64,000 bases of DNA, taken from assembly GCF_019308355.1 (NCBI RefSeq), contig NZ_JAAGKM010000001.1, forward strand, positions 1-64,000. The letters run 5' to 3'. Of this stretch, positions 35,043 to 44,334 are shown one piece after another. Numbering within the stretch: the first letter of the stretch is position 1; the number at the start of each line of letters is the position of its first letter. Under the pieces are notes generated by a model that saw only the letters and a program-made list of their open reading frames with translations, was not told where the DNA came from and searched no databases. The translations under genes and the position numbers were made by a program. This DNA comes from Empedobacter falsenii. Lineage in GTDB: Bacteria > Bacteroidota > Bacteroidia > Flavobacteriales > Weeksellaceae.

Positions 35043-35693
35043 ATGAACGTAATTTTAAGACAAGATGTAGAAGGTTTAGGTTTTGAATTTGAAGTTGTTT
35101 CAGTAAAACCTGGATACGCACGTAACTTCTTAATCCCTCGTGGATTAGCATCAGTTGCAACTCCAAAAAATGTACAAGAATTAAATGAAGTTTTAGACGC
35201 TCGTAAAGCAGAAGAAGCTACATTAATCTCTGCAGCGAAAGAAAAAGCGGCTAAATTAGATGGTTTAGTTGTTAAAATCGACGCTAAAGTTGGTTCTGGA
35301 GACAAATTATTTGGATCTATCAACAATGCAGATTTAGCAGAAACTTTAGTAAAAGCTGGTGTTGAAATCGAGAAGAAAAACATTAGAATCCCTGGAAATA
35401 CTATCAAACGTTTAGGAAAATACGAAGCTAAAGTTCGTTTCCACAGAGATGTTGAAGTAGATTTCGGATTTGAAATTGTACCAGATGCTGCATCTATCAA
35501 AGCTGCTGAAGAAGCTGCTAAAACTAGAGCAGAATTAGCTAAATTAGATGCTCAAAAAGCAGCTAATGCTACTAAAGAAGAAGGTTCTTTCTTCAACTAT
35601 GATAACCCAATTTACGCTAACGACAAGAAAGCGAAAAAAGAGGAAGTATCTGAAGAAGTTGCTACAGAAGAAACTCCATCTACAGAAGAATAA
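35043..35693 (+). CDS. rplI: 50S ribosomal protein L9 with long acidic C-terminal tail
   Basis: 216 residues against about 150 in E. coli. The N-terminal rRNA-binding domain (MNVILRQDVEGLGFEFEVVS, then VKPGYARNFLIPRGLASVAT) and the C-terminal domain (DKLFGSINNADLAETL) are normal. From about residue 150 the protein continues with an Ala/Lys helix and then a disordered Glu/Thr tail (EEVSEEVATEETPSTEE). It is the last gene of the operon, followed by a terminator. Confidence 0.95.
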   Translation: MNVILRQDVEGLGFEFEVVSVKPGYARNFLIPRGLASVATPKNVQELNEVLDARKAEEATLISAAKEKAAKLDGLVVKIDAKVGSGDKLFGSINNADLAETLVKAGVEIEKKNIRIPGNTIKRLGKYEAKVRFHRDVEVDFGFEIVPDAASIKAAEEAAKTRAELAKLDAQKAANATKEEGSFFNYDNPIYANDKKAKKEEVSEEVATEETPSTEE

Positions 35694-35714
35694 TTATTAT
35701 TCAACTATATATAA

Positions 35715-35741
35715 AAAACCTCGCAGTTTGCGAGGTTTTTT
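35715..35741. terminator. Terminator of the rpsF-rpsR-rplI operon
   Basis: An 11-bp stem, AAAACCTCGCA with TGCGAGGTTTT, a GTT loop and a T run. It also serves the opposing DUF5694 gene. Confidence 0.9.
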
Positions 35742-35748
35742 TATGCTT

Positions 35749-36573
35749 TTATTTTAGATAATCTAACGTATTTACTTCTTTAAACTTTGGCGAACGTCGT
35801 AAGAAATCTTTAAAGAAAGCCGTATGTGTAGCTCCCATTAATACAAAAATACGATCGTCTTTTGTGATTGGTACATTATTCATATTTGCAAACATCCATA
35901 AATTACGTTCATAAAACTTTGCTGCTTGTTCTGCTCCCAAAGGATAGCCATTAACTGAAATGGTAGTTAATAAATCTGCATTATAATTAATCATTGCATC
36001 TAAATAATCTGGTTGATTTTTTAACCAAAGCAATTCTGCTACACTCATTTTACCCTCATTAATATTATTCTTTTCTTCATTCAAAGAAAATAACTCTTCA
36101 TATTTTTTATATGTAATGGTATCTTGTTGATTTTTTAAAGCATAGTAAAGTGGATAATAATAATCTTTTTGATAATCTATTCCGAAAATTTGTTTTGCCC
36201 CGCTCAAACGTCCAACTTCGTAAGCTAATAACTCTATTTCTGTCGGTTTATCAAATTTCATTTTTGGATTTTTTAAATATTCCGTATAAGAAGCTGCTAT
36301 TCTTGGATTCTTATAAGATTCTTGTTCTACTAAAATAATCGTTGGCTTAAACATTGCAATCTTTTTTGCTATCTCATGTACTTGTCGAATATTCTCATTA
36401 TTATGTTCATCAAATTCTATAGAATTTACATCTGGTGTATATCCCATGTGAAAAGTCCCTACATTGAGAACTGGGATAGCATCATCAAATTTTGTTTGAA
36501 ATTGGAATTTTGTTTGAGCAGATAAATTCATTGTTCCGATAAATCCAGCAATTGCGATAAAAAAGTTTTTCAT
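35749..36573 (-). CDS. DUF5694 domain-containing exported protein (TraB-like fold)
   Basis: The start at 36573 is preferred over one 9 codons upstream because it gives the signal peptide MKNFFIAIAGFIGTMNLSAQ. The mature protein has the DUF5694 pattern: VLNVGTFHMGYTPDV (about 35), IILVEQESYKN (about 85), ERNLWMFANM (about 220) and VLMGATHTAFFKDFLRRSP (about 245). GTFHMG, EQE and GATH recall TraB/TiKi-type metallo-peptidase motifs; activity is not shown. It is divergent from a LytS/LytTR operon with two direct repeats between, so it is a plausible target of that system. Confidence 0.8.
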   Translation of the reverse strand: MKNFFIAIAGFIGTMNLSAQTKFQFQTKFDDAIPVLNVGTFHMGYTPDVNSIEFDEHNNENIRQVHEIAKKIAMFKPTIILVEQESYKNPRIAASYTEYLKNPKMKFDKPTEIELLAYEVGRLSGAKQIFGIDYQKDYYYPLYYALKNQQDTITYKKYEELFSLNEEKNNINEGKMSVAELLWLKNQPDYLDAMINYNADLLTTISVNGYPLGAEQAAKFYERNLWMFANMNNVPITKDDRIFVLMGATHTAFFKDFLRRSPKFKEVNTLDYLK

Positions 36574-36630
36574 TTGAGTTAATTTTTCATTTTGATTCAA
36601 ATCTCAATCATTTCAAAAAATATATTCTTC

Positions 36631-36664
36631 ATTTATCGACGAACCCTTTTGATTTATCGACGAA
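36631..36664. promoter_or_regulatory. Putative LytTR operator: 13-bp direct repeats 21 bp apart
   Basis: ATTTATCGACGAA occurs at 36631-36643 and at 36652-36664, identical and exactly 21 bp apart. It sits 58 bp before the DUF5694 start and 55 bp before the kinase start. LytTR regulators bind paired sites on one helix face with about this spacing. Confidence 0.6.
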
Positions 36665-36718
36665 TCACATTCCTTTTATATAGAAAAGCATTTAATTTTA
36701 CACCAAACAAAAAAACAG

Positions 36719-37786
36719 ATGGGAAAGAGAAAAGAAATCCAATTAATTTCTAAAAAGAACGAACTTGCAATTTTAATCATATTTTTATCTGTTTATTTTA
36801 TGCTTAATTATATGAATGAAGGATTATTTCGTTTATCTAAAAACAAATCTTTCATTGGAGAAATAGAGCTGTTTAATTCAACAATTTTTTTAGTTAAAGG
36901 AGTTGTATCTATCATTATATATTTTATTATTGCGCCAAAAATTTTGAAATCCATCAATTGGAAATCAATATTATTAGCTATAGTATATTCCTTTGCAACA
37001 TTTATTGCAGTTCGATATATTATTGAACAAATTATTACAGATCTTCTTTTTAATAAAGTCAACTATTTTGAAGGAACGACAATTAGTTTCTATATCTATG
37101 ACAATTTACATTATGGAACTTTTATCGTTTTTTCTTCACTTTTTTTATGGATGACAATACATTTAATCAACACTTTACAACAAAAAAATAAATTTGAAAA
37201 AGAGAAAAAAGAAGCCGAAATCAATTTTCTTAAATCTCAAATCAATCCACATTTTTTGTTTAATACACTCAATAATATTTATAGTTTGGTGAGTGTAAAT
37301 TCTCCTCATTCGTTAAAAGCAATCGAAAATTTGAGTGCAATTATGCGTTTTACAACCTACGAAACCAATAAAGATAAAATTGAAATTGAACGAGAAATTG
37401 ATTACATCAATCAATATTTAGATTTGGAGCAGATTCGTTATGGAGAAAAATTTTATGTCGAAAAAGAATTTTTGATTGAGAATTCTAAAAAATTAATTCA
37501 TCCATATATTATTTCGCCTTTAATCGAAAATGCAATCAAACATGGTGTTGTAAAAGATATTAATCATCCAATTAAAATCAATTTAAGAACTAATACTGAA
37601 CACCTAGAGATTTCCGTTTCAAATAAAATTAATCAACATCAAAAAGATGAAACTTCTGGAATTGGATTAACAAATTTGAAAAAAAGATTGAATTATTATT
37701 TCGGAAATAATTATACTTTCGAGATTAAAAACGATTACGAAACCTTTCATATTTACTTAAAAATTCCATTAAATGACGAAAATTAA
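36719..37786 (+). CDS. LytS/YehU-type sensor histidine kinase, second copy
   Basis: 355 residues. Four hydrophobic segments lie in the first 150 residues. The kinase half has LKSQINPHFLFNTLNNIYSL (phospho-His motif, about 171-190), YIISPLIENAIKHGV (N box) and GIGLTNLKKRLNYYFG (G box). The start MGKRKEIQLISKK lies on the cytoplasmic side. It overlaps the following response regulator by 14 bp, so the two are translated together. Confidence 0.9.
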   Translation: MGKRKEIQLISKKNELAILIIFLSVYFMLNYMNEGLFRLSKNKSFIGEIELFNSTIFLVKGVVSIIIYFIIAPKILKSINWKSILLAIVYSFATFIAVRYIIEQIITDLLFNKVNYFEGTTISFYIYDNLHYGTFIVFSSLFLWMTIHLINTLQQKNKFEKEKKEAEINFLKSQINPHFLFNTLNNIYSLVSVNSPHSLKAIENLSAIMRFTTYETNKDKIEIEREIDYINQYLDLEQIRYGEKFYVEKEFLIENSKKLIHPYIISPLIENAIKHGVVKDINHPIKINLRTNTEHLEISVSNKINQHQKDETSGIGLTNLKKRLNYYFGNNYTFEIKNDYETFHIYLKIPLNDEN

Positions 37787-38453
37787 GTGTATTATTTTAG
37801 ATGATGAACCTTTGGCTGTTGAATTATTAAAAAAACACGCTTCTGAAAATGAAAATTTAATTGTTTCACTTGCAACAACTGAAGTTTTTGAAGCAATTGA
37901 TTTTCTCAAAAATAATAAAGTTGATCTTATTTTCACAGATATTCAAATGCCCGAATTGACTGGAATTCAGTTGATGAAAATCCTTGATCATTCTCAGAAA
38001 TTCATTGTCACAACAGCTTATCAAGATTATGCTTTAGAAAGTTTTAATTTTCATGTGGTTGATTATTTATTGAAACCTATTACGAAAGAACGTTTTGATG
38101 CCTCTATAAAAAAATATGTTGATTTTTTTCAAACGACATCAACTAAAAATCAGTCGACTTATTTGTTTGTAAAAGCAGATGGAAAGCAAGTAAAAATTAA
38201 TTTTTCAGATTTAATTTACATTGAAGGTTTGAAAGATTATATTCGAATTCATACCAAAACTGAAAAAATATTAGTCTTAGAAACCATGAAGTCTTTCGAA
38301 GAAAAATTACCAAATCATTTCAAAAGAATTCATCGTTCGTATATCATCAATCTTGATTTTTTAACTTCTATTGATGGAAATTCTGTTTATCTCAATCAGA
38401 AAATTTTACCAATTGGAGAAACTTATCGAAAAGAAATGAAGGATTTTGGTTAA
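37773..38453 (+). CDS. LytTR-type response regulator, second copy
   Basis: 226 residues. Receiver domain: DDEPLAVELL (about 11), acceptor Asp in LIFTDIQMPELTGIQLM (about 56) and the KPITKERF lysine (about 103). DNA-binding LytTR domain: HFKRIHRSYIINLDFLTSID (about 180-199). It is closely similar in layout to the regulator at 27.3 kb (YIEGLKDYI against FIEGLKDYV). The 21-bp-spaced repeats at 36631-36664 are its best candidate operator. Confidence 0.92.
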   Translation: MTKIKCIILDDEPLAVELLKKHASENENLIVSLATTEVFEAIDFLKNNKVDLIFTDIQMPELTGIQLMKILDHSQKFIVTTAYQDYALESFNFHVVDYLLKPITKERFDASIKKYVDFFQTTSTKNQSTYLFVKADGKQVKINFSDLIYIEGLKDYIRIHTKTEKILVLETMKSFEEKLPNHFKRIHRSYIINLDFLTSIDGNSVYLNQKILPIGETYRKEMKDFG

Positions 38454-38480
38454 GAATTATTAAGAACAAAAAATACTTGT

Positions 38481-38543
38481 CTTTTCGAGCTTGTCGAAAA
38501 ATCTCAGATTCTTCATTTCGTTAACACTGCATTCAGAATGACA
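38481..38543. repeat. Dispersed intergenic repeat, copy A
   Basis: The reverse complement reads TGTCATTCTGAATG, a variable stretch, GAAATGAAGAATCT, GAGAT and then TTCGACAAGCTCGAAAAG. The same blocks occur at 60913-61062. The TTCGACAAGCTCG part can fold on itself. Confidence 0.7.
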
Positions 38544-38549
38544 ATAACA

Positions 38550-38580
38550 AAAAACTCCAACTTTAAAGGTTGGAGTTTTT
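38550..38580. terminator. Bidirectional terminator between the LytTR operon and aroC
   Basis: A 12-bp stem, AAAAACTCCAAC with GTTGGAGTTTTT and a 7-base loop, between convergent units. Confidence 0.88.
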
Positions 38581-38583
38581 TGT

Positions 38584-39642
38584 TTATATATTTCTTGTTC
38601 GTTGTATCAGCAACATATCAGCCAAAACCATCGCAGCTAAACTTTCTACAATAGGAACGGCTCTTGGAACAACACAAGGATCGTGACGACCTTTTCCATG
38701 CATTTCTACCATTTTGCCATCTGCATTCAACGTTGTTTGTTCTTGCATTAATGTCGCAACTGGCTTGAAAGCAACTTTAAAATAAATATCCATTCCATTT
38801 GAAACTCCACCTTGTATTCCTCCAGAATAATTGGTTCTTGTTGTTCCATCTTGGTTGAATTGATCATTCATTTCTGAACCTTTCATCGATGTAGAAGCAA
38901 AACCTTCGCCGTATTCAAAACCTTTTACGGCATTTATCGACATCATCGCCTGTCCTAAACGTGCATGCAATTTATCAAAAATTGGTTCACCTAAACCAAC
39001 TGGCACATTTTGAATAACACAAGTTACTTCACCTCCAATTGTATCACCTTCTTTGCGAATTTCTTTGATACGATTAATCATTTTTTCTGCCATTTCTAGA
39101 TCTGGACAACGAACTGCCGTTTCTTCAATTTTAGAAAAATCTAATGTAGAATAATCATTATCCAACTTCAACTCACCTACTCCGCTTACATAAGCTGTAA
39201 TATTGATATTTGGAATCACATGTTTTGCAACAGCACCACCAACAACCCAATTAGCCGTTTCTCGCGCAGAAGTTCTTCCTCCACCTCTATGATCGCGAAC
39301 ACCATATTTGGTTTCGTATGTAAAATCGGCATGAGAAGGACGAAAAACGTCTTTTATATGATCGTAATCGTGAGATTTTTGATTATCATTCGGAATAATA
39401 AACCCGATAGAAGCACCTGTTGTTTTTCCTTCAAAAATACCTGAAAGAAATTGTACTGTATCTGGTTCTTTTCGTTGTGTCACAATTGCAGATTGTCCTG
39501 GTTTACGACGATCTAATTGCGCTTGTATCCAATCAAAATCTAATTCGATTCCACTTGGAACGCCATCAATTACACCTCCAATCGCTACACCATGACTTTC
39601 GCCAAAAGTTGAAATTTTAAATAGTCTTCCGAATGTATTCAC
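38584..39642 (-). CDS. aroC: Chorismate synthase
   Basis: 352 residues. The last step of the shikimate pathway, an FMN-dependent loss of phosphate from EPSP. Family signatures: [20 protein letters not shown] (about 5-24), [17 protein letters not shown] (about 44), [11 protein letters not shown] (about 122) and [17 protein letters not shown] (near the C-terminus). It sits 23 bp downstream of the FabH-like gene and is likely read with it. Confidence 0.97.
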   Translation of the reverse strand: MNTFGRLFKISTFGESHGVAIGGVIDGVPSGIELDFDWIQAQLDRRKPGQSAIVTQRKEPDTVQFLSGIFEGKTTGASIGFIIPNDNQKSHDYDHIKDVFRPSHADFTYETKYGVRDHRGGGRTSARETANWVVGGAVAKHVIPNINITAYVSGVGELKLDNDYSTLDFSKIEETAVRCPDLEMAEKMINRIKEIRKEGDTIGGEVTCVIQNVPVGLGEPIFDKLHARLGQAMMSINAVKGFEYGEGFASTSMKGSEMNDQFNQDGTTRTNYSGGIQGGVSNGMDIYFKVAFKPVATLMQEQTTLNADGKMVEMHGKGRHDPCVVPRAVPIVESLAAMVLADMLLIQRTRNI

Positions 39643-39665
39643 AATAGTATATGTGTTTTTTGTTT

Positions 39666-40739
39666 TTATTTTTCGAATTGATAAATCACTGCATTAACAT
39701 TCATTGTAGCTCCAACAGAAGCTAAAATAATTTTATCATTTGCGTGAAATTGATGAGGAGCTAATTCTCCTTTTTTGATTAAATCAAACATTGTAGGAAC
39801 CGTTGCTACAGATGTATTTCCTAAGAATTGAACTGTCATTGGATCAATTTTTTCTGGTACAGCTACACCATATAATTTGTATAAACGCTCTATCATTGCA
39901 TGATCCATTTTTGCATTTGCTTGGTGCAATAAAATTTTATCAATATCGGTAATTGATAAATTTGTTTCATCTAACAATTCTTTAATTGCTGGCGGAACAT
40001 TTTTTAATACGAATTCGTAAACTTTACGACCTTTCATATTAATTGTTTTGATTGAACCTTTATAATCTGGATTTGCAGAACGTCCATTTGTCAAGTAAGC
40101 CAATTCATCACCTGTATAACTTAACGTTTCGTGATTGATGATTCCATATTTATAATCAGCTTCTTTCGCTTCCAAAACAACTGCTCCTGCTCCATCTGCA
40201 AAAATCATCGCAGAACGATCATGCGGATCTACAGCACGAGATAACGTATCAGAACCGATTACCAAAACTTTCTTTGCAATATTTGCTTGAATAAATTGAT
40301 GTCCTAAAATCAATGATTCTATCCAACCTGGACAACCAAATGTCATATCATAAGGCTTACATTTTAGGTTTTTGATTCCTAAATTGTGTTTTACTTTTGC
40401 CGAAATTGACGGCATGATATCAATTTGATGACCAACAGGATCAATATCTCCAAAGTTGTGCCCAACGATTATATAATCTAATTCTTCTGGATTAACACCA
40501 GATTCTTCAATTGCTTTTTTAGCAGCAAAAGTTGCGATATCAGAATTTAATAAATCATCTTCTACATATCTTCTTTCTCTGATTTCTGTAATTTCCTCAA
40601 ATTTACGCGTAATTTCTTCACCAGTTTTATCCAAACGATTTCCACTTTCGTCATAAAATTCGTGGTTAACAAAATCTTCGTTCGTAACAATTCTATTCGG
40701 TAAATAGTGTCCAGAACCTGTAATTACAGAGTTTATCAT
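39666..40739 (-). CDS. 3-oxoacyl-ACP synthase III family protein (FabH-like)
   Basis: The start at 40739 is preferred over an ATG 17 codons upstream because [20 protein letters not shown] is the family N-terminus. The catalytic triad is complete: Cys in [11 protein letters not shown], His in [12 protein letters not shown] and Asn in [11 protein letters not shown]. It differs from housekeeping FabH by an insertion after residue 30 ([15 protein letters not shown]), common in Bacteroidota paralogues that use less usual starter units. It could prime branched or aryl fatty-chain synthesis; the substrate is not known. Confidence 0.85.
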   Translation of the reverse strand: MINSVITGSGHYLPNRIVTNEDFVNHEFYDESGNRLDKTGEEITRKFEEITEIRERRYVEDDLLNSDIATFAAKKAIEESGVNPEELDYIIVGHNFGDIDPVGHQIDIMPSISAKVKHNLGIKNLKCKPYDMTFGCPGWIESLILGHQFIQANIAKKVLVIGSDTLSRAVDPHDRSAMIFADGAGAVVLEAKEADYKYGIINHETLSYTGDELAYLTNGRSANPDYKGSIKTINMKGRKVYEFVLKNVPPAIKELLDETNLSITDIDKILLHQANAKMDHAMIERLYKLYGVAVPEKIDPMTVQFLGNTSVATVPTMFDLIKKGELAPHQFHANDKIILASVGATMNVNAVIYQFEK

Positions 40740-40862
40740 ATTAATATTGTTCAATTTTAATAAAAAAATAATAGCGACAAAGTTACACATTTCATTAAAA
40801 TAGTCATGAAAAATATGTAATAACTCATACCGAAATTAATAAAGTATATTTAATTTAGCAGC

Positions 40863-41426
40863 ATGAAAAAAAATCCTTCATTAATTGGTCTTTTAATCGT
40901 CTGTGGATTAGCTGCTTTAATCGTTGTTATTTATAACACTTTTCTAAGCAAAAAAGATGGGTATGTGATTGATAATCCATCAAACAAAACCTTGACAATC
41001 AAAATTAACGATAAAGATTTTACAATTGCACCGCAACAAAATGCAAGAGTAGACTTGAAAAAAGGAAAAGCGCATATCGTTTATAGTTTTAATAACAAAA
41101 ATGTAGATACAGTTGTAGATATTACGAGAGCAAATGGTTTTATAAATCCAACGCATCAAGAATATTATACATTTACACGACCTTATGGTGTTAGAAAAAA
41201 CAAAGATTCTATCTTTTTATCAAACAATATTGCAATAGATAACAAGATTTATCACGGAATTATCGAAAAATCTTCTCAATTATACATCGAAAACTTTTAC
41301 TATAACATCGATCAAGATTATCCTAAAATGTTCATAAAAAGTAGTGGAAGCGAGAAAGCAACTGATTTATCGAAAATATTTAACAAAGAAGATTTTAAAC
41401 AATTTTATTTCGAGAATTACGAATAA
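40863..41426 (+). CDS. Hypothetical membrane-anchored protein (187 residues)
   Basis: One N-terminal transmembrane helix (SLIGLLIVCGLAALIVVIYNTFL, from about residue 5) precedes a 155-residue extracytoplasmic part rich in Lys, Asn and Tyr. Beta-strand patterns are seen in LTIKINDKDFTIAPQQNARV. The lack of a cleavage site suggests a permanent anchor. I recognise no family. It lies 25 bp upstream of menG and is probably co-transcribed with it. Confidence 0.65.
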   Translation: MKKNPSLIGLLIVCGLAALIVVIYNTFLSKKDGYVIDNPSNKTLTIKINDKDFTIAPQQNARVDLKKGKAHIVYSFNNKNVDTVVDITRANGFINPTHQEYYTFTRPYGVRKNKDSIFLSNNIAIDNKIYHGIIEKSSQLYIENFYYNIDQDYPKMFIKSSGSEKATDLSKIFNKEDFKQFYFENYE

Positions 41427-41451
41427 GATTTAGATTTTATAACTTTACAAA

Positions 41452-42192
41452 ATGGCAAATCATCAACACGATGCAGTAACTCCTTACGAAGCATCAGATC
41501 TAAATAAAAAGAAACAAGTCGAGCAAATGTTCGATAATATTTCGCCAAAATACGATTTATTAAACCGTGTTTTATCAATGGGAATCGACATTCAATGGCG
41601 AAAAGATGTTATCAAAATGGTAAAAGCTTCTCAACCAAAAACGATTTTAGATATCGCGACTGGAACAGGAGATTTAGCGATTATGATGGGTAAAAATACC
41701 GATGCAAAAATTACTGGATTAGACTTATCTAACGGAATGTTGGAAGTTGGTCGCAAAAAAGTAAAAGAAGCTGGATTAGAAAATCGTATCGAAATGGTGC
41801 AAGGTGATTCGGAAAATTTACCTTTTCCTGATAACACTTTTGACTGTGTGACCGTTTCTTTTGGTGTTCGTAATTTTGAAAACTTAGAGAAAGGTTTAGC
41901 AGAAATTAATCGTGTTTTAAGACCTGGAGGAACTTTCGTTATTTTAGAATTTTCTTATCCTACAGCTTTTCCAATGAAACAGTTGTACACATTTTATTCT
42001 AAAAATATTTTACCTGCAATTGGTAAAATGGTTTCGAAAGATCAAAGTGCTTATACCTATTTACCAGATTCAGTTCGTGCTTTTCCACATGGAGAAGAAA
42101 TGAAAAACATTCTGAAAAGTGTAAAATTTACACAACCTATTGATAAAAAACTTACTTTTGGTATTGCAAGCATTTATAAAAGTATAAAATAA
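41452..42192 (+). CDS. menG: Demethylmenaquinone methyltransferase
   Basis: 246 residues (ubiE/menG family). The SAM-binding motif [16 protein letters not shown] (about 64-79), [20 protein letters not shown] and [20 protein letters not shown] are standard. It makes the last step of menaquinone synthesis, which is the only respiratory quinone expected in Bacteroidota, so menG is the better name than ubiE. The porT gene follows 26 bp later, an arrangement I recall from many flavobacteria. Confidence 0.95.
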   Translation: MANHQHDAVTPYEASDLNKKKQVEQMFDNISPKYDLLNRVLSMGIDIQWRKDVIKMVKASQPKTILDIATGTGDLAIMMGKNTDAKITGLDLSNGMLEVGRKKVKEAGLENRIEMVQGDSENLPFPDNTFDCVTVSFGVRNFENLEKGLAEINRVLRPGGTFVILEFSYPTAFPMKQLYTFYSKNILPAIGKMVSKDQSAYTYLPDSVRAFPHGEEMKNILKSVKFTQPIDKKLTFGIASIYKSIK

Positions 42193-42218
42193 ATTTGCTT
42201 GTTATTCGTTGAAAGTCT

Positions 42219-43019
42219 ATGAGAAAAAATCTAATCATCGCATTATCGTTAACTGTTGCTAGCATTGCAAATGCACAGTTTCGCCCTAATAATGACAGAA
42301 GCGAAAACAGAACTGAAACTGATCAGAAAAAATTTAGTTTTGGATATTTCTTGGGAACTAATATGATGAGTTACAAGATTGTTCCTAAAGCACAAACTAA
42401 CCCTGTCCCTGGAGCTCCTCAAATTCCAGAAGATGATGGAGTAAATGAACACGGTTTAGTTTATTTAGATCAAGAAAGTAAAGCTGGTTTCTCTGTTGGA
42501 TTAATCGCTAAAATGCGTGTGAATGATTACATCGACTTAAAGTCTGAACCAGGATTGCATTTTGCACAACGTATTTTACATTTTCGTAACGCCCCTTTAG
42601 CTGGAACATCAACTGGTACTTACGAAGGAGATTTAGAAGATTCTAATGTAAAACGCGAAGTAAAATCTACTTATATCGAAATTCCATTGTTACTTAACTT
42701 TCACGGAGATCGTTGGTTCAATACACGTCCATATATTCAAGGAGGTTTGGGTTATCTAATGAATTTACAATCGAACGAAAATAAAGAAGACGATAACGCT
42801 ACTGGAGTTTTCAGAACTACAACGAATAACTTTAACTGGCAAGCAGAAATTGGTGTTGAAATTTATTTCAAACGATTTAAACTTACACCAGCCCTAAAAG
42901 GTATGTTCTTCTTTAATAATGAAATTGTTCCTGATAAACCTTCTACAGATCCTTATTGGACAGGAAGTTTGAATTCATTATCAACCAGAGCATTTGTTTT
43001 TTCTCTAAAATTTGAATAA
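42219..43019 (+). CDS. porT: PorT family protein of the type IX secretion system
   Basis: 266 residues. The signal peptide ends at ANAQ (about 19). The rest is an outer-membrane-type barrel with strands such as KFSFGYFLGTNMMSYKIV, VKREVKSTYIEIPLLLNFHG, YIQGGLGYLMNLQ and a C-terminal AFVFSLKFE. Position next to menG is typical of porT/sprT. PorT is required for T9SS secretion and gliding in model species. It would serve the CTD-bearing proteins at 20.1, 48.3 and 56.6 kb. Confidence 0.85.
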   Translation: MRKNLIIALSLTVASIANAQFRPNNDRSENRTETDQKKFSFGYFLGTNMMSYKIVPKAQTNPVPGAPQIPEDDGVNEHGLVYLDQESKAGFSVGLIAKMRVNDYIDLKSEPGLHFAQRILHFRNAPLAGTSTGTYEGDLEDSNVKREVKSTYIEIPLLLNFHGDRWFNTRPYIQGGLGYLMNLQSNENKEDDNATGVFRTTTNNFNWQAEIGVEIYFKRFKLTPALKGMFFFNNEIVPDKPSTDPYWTGSLNSLSTRAFVFSLKFE

Positions 43020-43071
43020 AAATTTAAAGTCATAATCATAAAATAATAAAAACCATAAATAATATAATCAC

Positions 43072-44211
43072 ATGAATTTTCAATTATCGGAAGAACAATT
43101 AATGATTCAAGAAGCTGCTCGTGATTTCGCTAAAGCCGAATTATTACCAGGAGTTATCGAACGCGACGAAACATCTACTTTCCCAACTGATGCAGTAAAA
43201 AAAATGGGAGAACTTGGATTCTTAGGTATGATGGTTGACCCAAAATACGGAGGATCTGGTTTAGATAGCGTTTCTTATGTCATTGCAATGGAAGAAATCG
43301 CTAAAGTTGATGCTTCTGCTGCTGTTGTCATGTCAGTTAACAACTCTTTGGTTTGTGCTGGTATGGAAAAATATTGTAACGAAGATCAAAAACAAAAATA
43401 TTTAGTACCATTAGCTTCTGGTCAAGTGATTGGAGCATTTTGTTTATCTGAACCAGATGCTGGTTCTGATGCGACTTCTCAAAAAACTACTGCGGTAGAT
43501 ATGGGAGATTACTATTTATTAAATGGTACAAAAAACTGGATTACGAATGGTGGAACAGCTTCTACTTATTTAGTAATCGCTCAAACTGATCCAGAAAAAG
43601 GTCACAAAGGAATCAATGCTTTCATCGTAGAAAAAGGATGGGCAGGTTTCGAAATTGGACCAAAAGAACAAAAAATGGGAATCCGTGGTTCTGACACACA
43701 TTCATTGTTCTTTAATGATGTTAAAGTGCCAAAAGAAAACCGTATTGGTGAAGACGGATTTGGATTTGCTTTCGCAATGAATGTCTTAAACGGAGGACGT
43801 ATTGGTATCGCTTCTCAAGCTTTAGGAATTGCACAAGGTGCTTATGAATTAGCGTTAGATTATGCAAAAATTCGTAAAGCCTTCAAAACAGAAATCATCA
43901 ATCACCAAGCTGTTGCATTCAAATTAGCAGATATGGCAACTAATATTACAGCTGCTCGTATGTTATGTTTTAAAGCTGCGGTTGAGAAAGATGAGGGAAA
44001 AGACATTTCTATTTCTGGTGCAATGGCAAAACTATTTGCTTCTAAAACAGCGAACGAAGTTGCTTCGGAAGCCGTTCAAATTCATGGAGGAAATGGTTAT
44101 GTTCGCGAGTATCATGTAGAACGTATGATGCGCGATGCAAAAATTACTCAGATTTACGAAGGAACATCAGAAATTCAAAAAATTGTAATTTCGAGAGGAA
44201 TTGCTAAATAA
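43072..44211 (+). CDS. Acyl-CoA dehydrogenase
   Basis: 379 residues, short/branched-chain class. An FAD enzyme that adds an alpha-beta double bond to acyl-CoA. It has the family signature GAFCLSEPDAGSDAT (about 126-140), WITNGGTASTYLVIAQTD, the second signature QIHGGNGYVREYHVERMMRD and the C-terminal catalytic segment QIYEGTSEIQKIVISR with the base Glu. The chain-length preference cannot be told. It is followed by a strong terminator. Confidence 0.93.
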   Translation: MNFQLSEEQLMIQEAARDFAKAELLPGVIERDETSTFPTDAVKKMGELGFLGMMVDPKYGGSGLDSVSYVIAMEEIAKVDASAAVVMSVNNSLVCAGMEKYCNEDQKQKYLVPLASGQVIGAFCLSEPDAGSDATSQKTTAVDMGDYYLLNGTKNWITNGGTASTYLVIAQTDPEKGHKGINAFIVEKGWAGFEIGPKEQKMGIRGSDTHSLFFNDVKVPKENRIGEDGFGFAFAMNVLNGGRIGIASQALGIAQGAYELALDYAKIRKAFKTEIINHQAVAFKLADMATNITAARMLCFKAAVEKDEGKDISISGAMAKLFASKTANEVASEAVQIHGGNGYVREYHVERMMRDAKITQIYEGTSEIQKIVISRGIAK

Positions 44212-44244
44212 TTTTAAATAAATATAATTATTTTTTATCTTTAT

Positions 44245-44278
44245 AAGACATCTGTTAATGACAGATGTCTTTTTTTAT
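44245..44278 (+). terminator. Terminator of the acyl-CoA dehydrogenase gene
   Basis: An 11-bp stem, AAGACATCTGT with ACAGATGTCTT, a TAATG loop and seven T. Confidence 0.88.
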
Positions 44279-44334
44279 TTATTTAATCAAAAAACAATAC
44301 GTCGTATATTTGTGGCGGAAAAAATATAAAGAAG

